44,132 bases of DNA, taken from assembly GCA_964389305.1 (NCBI GenBank), contig CAYMEK010000034.1, positions 1 to 44,132 on the forward strand, written 5' to 3'. How positions within the stretch are numbered: the first letter of the stretch is position 1; the number at the start of each line of letters is the position of its first letter. The position numbers were made by a program, and so were the translations under genes. Origin of the DNA: CAYMEK01 sp964389305 (GTDB taxonomy: Bacteria; Spirochaetota; Spirochaetia; SZUA-6; DRHE01). Shown piece by piece: positions 39,312 to 44,132 of this stretch. The notes under the pieces are model-generated. The model worked only from the letters and a program-made list of their open reading frames with translations, made no database searches and was not told where the DNA came from.

Positions 39312-40573
39312 TGTATTTCCTTTCCTCGCGCCTCCCGGCGGGCCAGGATCTCGAAAGGCAGGCCCCGGATCTTGGCCGCGTCCGAACACCAGCGCTGGTC
39401 GAAACCGCTGGAATCGATGGAGCGGATCTCGGGATAGAACAGGGAAGACCAGGGACGCTCCCGGTCCACGATTTCCAGGCTGCCTTTGTACAGCTTGACC
39501 CTGACCCGTCCGTTGACCGCCCGCTGGCTTCGCTCGATGAAGGCGTCCAGCTCCTCCTTCAGCGGATGGAACCATTCACCGTGATACACCAGGCTGGCCC
39601 AGCGGTTGTCCACCAGTCGCTTGAACTCCCGTTCCTCCTTGCTCAGACACTGCCCCTCCAGGTCCGCCTTGACGGCCAGTATCAGCACGGCCGCAGGCGC
39701 TTCGTAGATCTCCCGGCTCTTCAAGCCCATGATTCCGTCTTCGAAGATGTCGATACGGCCCAGCCCGCAGGCGCCCGCCCGGCGATTTAGCGCGTCGATC
39801 AACTCCATCAACGACATCGCCTGCCCGTCGAGCGCCACCGGAAGCCCCTGTTCGAACGCGATCTCTACGAAATCCGGTCGATCCGCCGCCTTTTCCGGCG
39901 GGACGTACCACATCCAGATGGATTCAGGGATCTGCTGGTTCAGGGCGACGGCTCCCGAGGCGATCGACCGGCACCAGAGAGTCTTGTCGTCCCCTCCCGA
40001 AATCACCTCTTCCACCGGAACGCCCCAAGATCTGCACAGCTCCAGCTCTTCCCGGCGGGTAAGATCGAAATCCCGAACCGGAACCAGAACGGTCAGCTCG
40101 GGCGCGAACATCTTAAACACGTTGTGCATCCGGTACTGGTCGTTCCCCCGCCCGGTGGAGCCCTCCAGGATAGCGTCGCATTCCAGCTCGACGGCCTTGC
40201 TGGCTACCACCTGGGCGATGAGCTGGCGGGTCATGGAGGTGGAAACCGGGTAACCCCAATAGTTGCCGTTGGCCCGGATTGCCCGGGCCAGCCACTCTCT
40301 GCCGAAGGTCTCCCTGGCATCGATGGTGAGCGGCTCGACCTCGAGCTGTACCGAGCGCTTTCTGGCCATCTCGACCTCCACCTGGCCCTGTCCCACATCG
40401 ACGGTGATGGGAACAATCTCCTGGGCCCGGTATATCCGTCGCAGCAGCTCGATCCCCAGTGTTGAATCCAGGCCGCCTGAATAGGCGATGGCGCATTTTT
40501 TCACTGCCGGCACGGGAGCGGATTCGATGCGCCGCAGCACACCGGCAGCAACGGTTTGTTCCAAGCTCCTCAT
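39308..40573 (-). CDS. argG: Argininosuccinate synthase
   Basis: Condenses citrulline and aspartate with ATP to argininosuccinate; 421 residues, cytosolic. The ATP pyrophosphatase loop AYSGGLDST is at about residues 29-37, followed by VDVGQGQVEVE, ILEGSTGRGNDQYR and GGDDKTLW, which bind citrulline and aspartate. It starts at ATG 40573 behind GGGGAGAC. It is the first gene of argGH. The promoter and an inverted repeat that may bind the arginine repressor lie just upstream (40606-40665). Confidence 0.95.
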   Translation of the reverse strand: MRSLEQTVAAGVLRRIESAPVPAVKKCAIAYSGGLDSTLGIELLRRIYRAQEIVPITVDVGQGQVEVEMARKRSVQLEVEPLTIDARETFGREWLARAIRANGNYWGYPVSTSMTRQLIAQVVASKAVELECDAILEGSTGRGNDQYRMHNVFKMFAPELTVLVPVRDFDLTRREELELCRSWGVPVEEVISGGDDKTLWCRSIASGAVALNQQIPESIWMWYVPPEKAADRPDFVEIAFEQGLPVALDGQAMSLMELIDALNRRAGACGLGRIDIFEDGIMGLKSREIYEAPAAVLILAVKADLEGQCLSKEEREFKRLVDNRWASLVYHGEWFHPLKEELDAFIERSQRAVNGRVRVKLYKGSLEIVDRERPWSSLFYPEIRSIDSSGFDQRWCSDAAKIRGLPFEILARREARGKEIQ

Positions 40574-40605
40574 TTATGTCTCCCCATTTTAAGAAAATTC
40601 GATTT

Positions 40606-40635
40606 AGAATAGCCCGGTGAGGAAACAAGAGTCAA
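40606..40635 (-). promoter_or_regulatory. Promoter of argGH
   Basis: TTGACT (40635-40630), 18-base spacer, TATTCT (40611-40606) on the minus strand; leader of about 26 bases to ATG 40573. Confidence 0.55.
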
Positions 40636-40638
40636 GTA

Positions 40639-40665
40639 TATTTATACCCTTTTTTTGTATAAATA
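40639..40665. promoter_or_regulatory. Inverted repeat upstream of argGH, possible ARG box
   Basis: TATTTATAC (40639-40647) and GTATAAATA (40657-40665) are perfect inverses separated by nine bases, just upstream of the -35. A+T-rich half-sites of this kind resemble ArgR/AhrC operators, but the position upstream of -35 is less usual for repression. An UP-element-like role is an alternative. Confidence 0.45.
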
Positions 40666-40700
40666 TTTACTTTTTACCCGGTCTTAACCCTTTTTGCTGT

Positions 40701-40988
40701 TTAGCGCGCCGTATAGCGCCTCTGCCGGCAAGCGGCAACCTCTCTCAACAGGTTGCGAACCTGGGCTTCGTCCCGGCTGCCTTTCAGCAGGCGGCCCTTA
40801 AGCTCCTCGAGAAAACGCTCCTCCATGTTGTACAACTCTCCCTCCAGCGCGCCTGACCAGATCAGACGGATCAGCTCGCGCCGCCTTTCCCGGTACTGCA
40901 GGAGGCGGTCCGCCTGCTGGCAGGACAGGTACCAGCGAATGTCGTCGATCTGGAGATCGAGCTCGTCCATCAGGTTTTCGATCTTCAC
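40701..40988 (-). CDS. Small charged helical protein of unknown function
   Basis: I do not recognise this 95-residue protein. It is almost wholly helical and highly charged, with heptad-like stretches (DELDLQIDDIRWYLS, then EERFLEELKGRLLKG), no Cys-rich motif apart from one internal and one C-terminal Cys, and no membrane segment. The longest start is GTG 40988; ATG 40970 would give 89 residues and a more normal leader after the promoter at 40997-41026. Its 3' end is about 127 bases from argG, with an argGH promoter between, so it is a separate unit. Confidence 0.6.
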   Translation of the reverse strand: MKIENLMDELDLQIDDIRWYLSCQQADRLLQYRERRRELIRLIWSGALEGELYNMEERFLEELKGRLLKGSRDEAQVRNLLREVAACRQRRYTAR

Positions 40989-40996
40989 AGCTAAAA

Positions 40997-41026
40997 ACTG
41001 TATGCGCCCGGCGCAGGGGCTGTCAA
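40997..41026 (-). promoter_or_regulatory. Promoter of the small helical protein gene
   Basis: Perfect TTGACA (41026-41021), 18-base spacer, TACAGT (41002-40997) on the minus strand. Transcription would begin about base 40990. Confidence 0.55.
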
Positions 41027-41069
41027 GGAAGAAGCCGCAGTGATGTGCAATTGCTCGCCGGTCTTTTTT

Positions 41070-41097
41070 TTGTTATTTTATATTTGTTCAATATACA
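41070..41097 (+). promoter_or_regulatory. Promoter candidate of htpG
   Basis: TTGTTA (41070-41075), 16-base spacer, TATACA (41092-41097), about 100 bases before ATG 41202. No CIRCE element is seen. Confidence 0.35.
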
Positions 41098-41201
41098 TTA
41101 TTTATGCAATCAAGGCCGCCAAGTTAAAGACCCGGTCGACGCGTTTTGGCCGATCAAGCCGGCTGTACTGGGCTTTAGCTTGCGGCTGGTAGGAGCGCGC
41201 T

Positions 41202-43076
41202 ATGGCAAAACACAAGTTCAAAACCGAGGTCAGCCGGCTGCTTCATCTGATCGTTCACTCCCTGTATTCCCATCCGGAAGTATTTCTCCGAGAGCTCATC
41301 TCCAATGCTTCGGACGCCCTCGATCGTCTCAAGTACCTTACCCTGACAGACGACGAATACAAAGGCTTCGCCTTCATACCCCGCATCGACATCGCCTTCG
41401 ATCAGCAGGACAAGCAGTGGCTGGCCGTAACCGACACGGGCATCGGCATGAACGCAGAGGAGCTGGCCACGAACCTCGGCACAATCGCCAACTCGGGGAC
41501 CCGGCAGTTCGTGGAATCTCTGGGCGAGCAGAGCCTGAAAGACTCCAACCTGATCGGCCAGTTTGGGGTGGGCTTCTACTCCTCCTTCATGGTGGCGGAC
41601 AGGGTCGAAGTGCTGAGCAGAAAAGCAGGCGAGGAGAAGGCCTACCGTTGGGCAAGCAACGGAGAGGGCTCCTTCACCGTCGAGGAAGCCGCCGCCGAAC
41701 GGAGCGGCACCACTGTCAAGCTGCACCTGAACGACAGGGGCAGGGAGTTTGCCAATCGCTGGCAGATCGAATCGATCATAAAAAAATACTCTAACCATAT
41801 CCCCTTCCCCATCTACCTGCATTACGAGGAAACGCGCAGCGAAGGCGAAGGGGACAAGAAGAAGGAAAAGCGGGAGCAGAAGGTCGAGCAGGCAAACAGC
41901 GCCTCGGCCCTCTGGCGCCGGCCTAAGCCGGAGCTGAGCGATGAGGATTATAAAGAGTTCTACAAGACCATCAGTCACGACACCGAAGACCCCCTGCACT
42001 ACCTTCACACCCAGGCCGAGGGAGCGCTGGAGTATACGACCCTGTTTTATATCCCGAGCAAAGCTCCCTTCGACCTGTTCTTCGTCAACTACAAGCCCGG
42101 CGTCAAGCTGTATGTGAAGCGGGTATTCATCACGGACGACGAGAAGGAACTGCTGCCCACCTACCTGCGTTTCGTTCACGGGATCATCGACTCCGAGGAT
42201 CTGCCTCTGAACGTAAGCCGGGAGATGCTCCAGGAAAACCAGGTGCTGCAGAATATCCGCAGCGCCTCGGTGAAGAAGATACTCGGAGAGCTGGAAAAGA
42301 TGGCCCAGAACACCCCGGAAAAGTACGGGCAGTTTTACCGCGAGTTCGGGATCTGCCTCAAAGAGGGGGTATACCAGGATTACGGCAACCGGGATACCTT
42401 GCTGGAGCTGCTGCGTTACAAGTCCACCGGCGAGGAGGGATTGACCAGCCTGAAGGGATACAAGGAAAGGATGGCCGGCGAGCAGAAGGCCATCTACTAC
42501 ATCACCGGCGGCGAAGAGGACAAGCTGCGCAGCTCGCCGCTGCTCGAAGCCTACCGGCAGCGCGGAATCGAGGTGCTGATCATGTCCGACGAGATCGATG
42601 AGCTGGTGGCCCCGGCGATAGGACGCTACCGGGATGTGGAGCTGAAAGCCGTGAACCGCAGCGGCGCAGCCGAAGACCTGAAGACCGAGAAGGACAAAGA
42701 AAAGGAAAAGGAAATCAGCCCGCTACTGAAAAAGATAAAAAAGATCCTGGGAGAGCAGGTCAAAGACGTGCGGGCATCGAGCCGTCTCAGCGATTCCCCT
42801 TCCTGCATCGTGGCCGACGACAGCGATCCGACCATCCAGATGCAGCACATCTTCAAGGCTCTCGGCCAGAAGGACCTGCCCAAAGTAAAACCTATTCTGG
42901 AAATCAATCCCGGTCACCAGATCGTCAAGAAGCTGTCGGAAGCCAAGGACGAAGAGCTGATAGCCGACATCAGCCGCCTTTTACTGGAGCAGGCCCTGAT
43001 CGTAGAGGGGGGAGAGCTGGACAACCCGGCCGAGTTCGCCAAGAGGCTCAACCGGGTGATCGGCAAAGCACTGTAA
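41202..43076 (+). CDS. htpG: Molecular chaperone HtpG (Hsp90)
   Basis: Bacterial Hsp90, 624 residues. It starts at ATG 41202 behind TAGGAG. The N-terminal GHKL ATPase has all key elements: ELISNASDALDRLKY with the ATP-magnesium Asn, DTGIGM, GTIANSGT and QFGVGFYSSFMVAD. The middle domain carries the catalytic arginine region LPLNVSREMLQENQ. The C-terminal dimerisation domain is complete, with a charged linker rich in Glu/Lys at about 490-505. It works as a dimer in the cytosol with DnaK on client proteins. It is monocistronic and convergent with csoR. Confidence 0.96.
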   Translation: MAKHKFKTEVSRLLHLIVHSLYSHPEVFLRELISNASDALDRLKYLTLTDDEYKGFAFIPRIDIAFDQQDKQWLAVTDTGIGMNAEELATNLGTIANSGTRQFVESLGEQSLKDSNLIGQFGVGFYSSFMVADRVEVLSRKAGEEKAYRWASNGEGSFTVEEAAAERSGTTVKLHLNDRGREFANRWQIESIIKKYSNHIPFPIYLHYEETRSEGEGDKKKEKREQKVEQANSASALWRRPKPELSDEDYKEFYKTISHDTEDPLHYLHTQAEGALEYTTLFYIPSKAPFDLFFVNYKPGVKLYVKRVFITDDEKELLPTYLRFVHGIIDSEDLPLNVSREMLQENQVLQNIRSASVKKILGELEKMAQNTPEKYGQFYREFGICLKEGVYQDYGNRDTLLELLRYKSTGEEGLTSLKGYKERMAGEQKAIYYITGGEEDKLRSSPLLEAYRQRGIEVLIMSDEIDELVAPAIGRYRDVELKAVNRSGAAEDLKTEKDKEKEKEISPLLKKIKKILGEQVKDVRASSRLSDSPSCIVADDSDPTIQMQHIFKALGQKDLPKVKPILEINPGHQIVKKLSEAKDEELIADISRLLLEQALIVEGGELDNPAEFAKRLNRVIGKAL

Positions 43077-43101
43077 GCAAGGATCTAGAGCTTCTCCTTG
43101 C
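43077..43101. terminator. Hairpin between htpG and csoR
   Basis: GCAAGGA (43077-43083) and TCCTTGC (43095-43101) form a 7-base stem with an 11-base loop, directly after the htpG stop and overlapping the csoR 3' end. No T run. Confidence 0.35.
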
Positions 43102-43405
43102 CCAGGACGGTCATCAACTCGTCAATGATCTCTACCCTGTCCGTTCCACCGGTTTCGATTGCATCGCTGACACAGGTTTCCACGTGCCGACGCAGGATGA
43201 GCATCCCAACGCTGTGGAGGGCGGCTCGAACCGCGGATATCTGGGTCAGGATGTCGACGCAATATTTCTCCTCTTCCACCATCCGTTGGAGCCCGCGTAC
43301 CTGACCTTCTATATTTTTCAGGCGACGCAGCGCCTTCAAATTGACCGGATGCGGTCCGTGTTTCTCACGGATGGGGTTTTCTGACTTTGCCTGGATAGCT
43401 TCCAT
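43085..43405 (-). CDS. csoR: Copper-sensing repressor CsoR
   Basis: All-helical metal-sensitive repressor of the CsoR/RcnR family, 106 residues, started at ATG 43405 behind AGAGGAG. The Cu(I)-binding set Cys-His-Cys is complete: Cys49 in EKYCVDILTQ, His74 and Cys78 in RRHVETC. The preceding LRRLKNIEGQVRGLQRMV is the family DNA-binding helix. Cys-His-Cys points to copper rather than to nickel (RcnR) or formaldehyde (FrmR). Copper binding releases the DNA. Three matching operator-like sites lie upstream, one in its own promoter, so it is likely autoregulated. Confidence 0.9.
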   Translation of the reverse strand: MEAIQAKSENPIREKHGPHPVNLKALRRLKNIEGQVRGLQRMVEEEKYCVDILTQISAVRAALHSVGMLILRRHVETCVSDAIETGGTDRVEIIDELMTVLGKEKL

Positions 43406-43441
43406 TCGAAACTCCTCTTCAAGGTTATACTATTTAGCTAA

Positions 43442-43458
43442 ATACCCTGTGGGGGTAT
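43442..43458. promoter_or_regulatory. CsoR-type operator 1, upstream of csoR
   Basis: ATACCC-N5-GGGTAT, a perfect 6-base inverted repeat with a G-rich centre, the known form of CsoR boxes. It lies about 37 bases upstream of ATG 43405, next to a weak minus-strand TTGATA. Confidence 0.7.
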
Positions 43459-43575
43459 ATCAATACGAGGTTGCTCACGCAAGACCGGCGATCATGACCA
43501 GACCGAAACCCGTACTGTAGATTCCGAGTGTGATCGGATTACGACTGCTGCTCTGCGTTTCTTTCCAGGTCGGCT

Positions 43576-43599
43576 TTATACCCCACCCCCCTGGTGTAT
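43576..43599. promoter_or_regulatory. CsoR-type operator 2, mid-gap
   Basis: TATACCCC, then a C-rich centre, then GGTGTATA: 7 of 8 arm positions pair. It lies in the middle of the 374-base gap between csoR and the YHS gene, and 11 bases before a small Cys/Met-rich open frame. Confidence 0.6.
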
Positions 43600-43610
43600 A
43601 TAAAAGATAT

Positions 43611-43703
43611 CATGAAACGGCCGGCAGGTCAAGTAGAGGCCGGGGGTACTAGGGTTTGCATGATGGAATGCATGAAATTTATTGACTCTTCCAGTAAAGT
43701 ATA
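43611..43703 (+). CDS. Possible 30-residue Cys/Met-rich peptide
   Basis: ATG 43611 opens a 30-codon frame ending at TAG 43701-43703, with the segment VCMMECMKF, which could bind Cu(I) through Cys and Met sulphurs. It begins just after CsoR-type operator 2. The ribosome-binding site is poor (AAAAGA), and its 3' end overlaps the promoter of the YHS gene, so it may be chance. Apart from the operators and this frame, nothing was found in 43406-43779. Confidence 0.25.
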
Positions 43704-43733
43704 GTAATTATATACTATACCTCAGGGGGGTAG
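43682..43733 (+). promoter_or_regulatory. Promoter and CsoR-type operator 3 for the YHS gene
   Basis: TTGACT (43682-43687), 17-base spacer, TAATTA (43705-43710), followed by TATACCTCAGGGGGGTAG (43716-43733). The operator-like site covers the expected transcription start, the right place for repression by CsoR. Confidence 0.6.
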
Positions 43734-43779
43734 GGTTAAACCGACCTCACCGCAGGAATCCGATTGTTGGAGGAGCAGG

Positions 43780-43935
43780 ATGGCTGTTGATCCGGTATGT
43801 AAGATGGAAGTTGATGAGAATACCGCCAAGTATAAGAGCGAATATCAAGGGAAAACCTACTATTTCTGCGCCAAAATGTGCAAAAAGACCTTTGACGAGA
43901 ATCCCTCAAGATACACACAGCAGTCGCCCCAGTAG
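43780..43935 (+). CDS. YHS-domain small metal-binding protein
   Basis: A 51-residue protein starting at ATG 43780, with GGAGGA upstream at good spacing. It is a single YHS domain: DPVCKMEVDENTAKYKSEYQ, then GKTYYFCAKMCKKTFDENPS. The three cysteines Cys7, Cys30 and Cys34 are the usual metal ligands. YHS domains are often attached to copper ATPases or copper chaperones. Here the domain stands alone behind a CsoR-type operator, so a copper-buffering or delivery role is likely. The stop is TAG 43933-43935. Confidence 0.85.
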   Translation: MAVDPVCKMEVDENTAKYKSEYQGKTYYFCAKMCKKTFDENPSRYTQQSPQ

Positions 43936-43961
43936 GCTCACCGTGCCAATTAAAGAGGCGG

Positions 43962-44015
43962 AAGGATTACAGGCGAATCCCCATACGTAAGGCGATTACC
44001 CGCAATCCTTTTTTT
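43962..44015 (+). terminator. Terminator of the YHS gene
   Basis: AAGGATT (43962-43968) pairs with AATCCTT (44004-44010), and the right arm runs into TTTTT. The loop is long (35 bases) but can pair partly (GG with CC inside). Confidence 0.5.
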
Positions 44016-44032
44016 CACTCCGCATCTAATTA

Positions 44033-44061
44033 TTTACACGACTCGGTTTCCGTGCTAGATT
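44033..44061 (+). promoter_or_regulatory. Promoter of tRNA-Leu
   Basis: TTTACA (44033-44038), 17-base spacer, TAGATT (44056-44061), about 30 bases before the tRNA 5' end. Confidence 0.5.
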
Positions 44062-44092
44062 ACGGGGAAAGGATCTATCCTTGCGTGGTTTT

Positions 44093-44132
44093 GCCGGAGT
44101 GGTGGAATTGGTAGACACAGGGGACTTAAAAT
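44093..44132 (+). tRNA. tRNA-Leu(UAA), 5' part, cut by window end
   Basis: GCCGGAG acceptor start, D-arm region TGGAATTGGTAGACAC and the anticodon arm GGGGACTTAAAAT match bacterial tRNA-Leu with anticodon TAA. The 3' half lies beyond the window, so the acceptor and variable arms cannot be checked. Confidence 0.9.

Noticed and set aside
40989..41201. CIRCE heat-shock element for htpG
   Set aside because: No TTAGCACTC-type inverted repeat is present; only a weak ordinary promoter was found.
43482..43600. Minus-strand tail with a membrane-like end (ITLGIYSTGFGLVMIAG)
   Set aside because: About 40 codons without any start or ribosome-binding site, crossing a CsoR-type operator; probably chance.

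Overview
The window is GC-rich bacterial DNA, probably from a free-living Spirochaetota (Spirochaetales-like) bacterium. This placement is an inference from gene content: a BMP-type nucleoside/sugar ABC importer, a biotin-dependent carboxyltransferase trio, a fused PIN-PhoH protein and a CsoR copper switch. No rRNA or complete marker gene is present to prove it. Genes are tightly packed, with many 4-base ATGA/GTGA overlaps. More A+T-rich accessory patches are interspersed.

Left end (1-11.3 kb), defence and accessory DNA: a GH94 cyclic beta-glucan synthase-type gene broken by an in-frame TGA; a 38-codon VapC (PIN) toxin tail; then a type I restriction-modification locus with the order hsdM, abiEi, abiEii, hsdS, hsdR. 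A complete AbiE-type toxin-antitoxin pair sits inside the locus with its own strong promoter and is translationally coupled to hsdS and hsdR. HsdR carries an extra C-terminal AlbA_2/Schlafen-like domain. A BrnT/BrnA-like pair follows.

Middle (11.4-34.1 kb), core metabolism: a minus-strand BMP/ABC importer operon (substrate-binding protein, two-domain ATPase, two permeases); a minus-strand operon of a carboxyltransferase, a small linker protein and an OadA-like biotin subunit, whose layout resembles a transcarboxylase; a four-gene plus-strand operon of an ABC-2 exporter flanked by two unrecognised membrane-anchored proteins; a xylulokinase-like FGGY kinase divergent from a GlcD-like oxidase and a PfkB kinase; a nitrilase-family amidohydrolase divergent from a PIN-PhoH protein; and a minus-strand operon of a CxxCH-containing adenylate cyclase, a cytochrome P460-like lipoprotein and an ankyrin-repeat protein.

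Island (about 34.1-37.9 kb): HicA/HicB, a truncated and an intact amidohydrolase under a divergent TetR regulator with clear tandem operators, and several scars of the 3' end of a large serine recombinase. Short repeats at its edges suggest site-specific insertion beside argH.

Right end (37.9-44.1 kb): argG-argH, a small helical hypothetical protein, htpG, csoR with three CsoR-like operators, a 51-residue YHS-domain protein, a possible 30-residue Cys/Met-rich peptide, and the first 40 bases of a tRNA-Leu(UAA) that runs off the window.

The most interesting points are the AbiE module wired into a type I R-M operon, the four-gene exporter operon with unknown partners, the haem-motif cyclase operon, and the recombinase-tail scars with a conserved hairpin.
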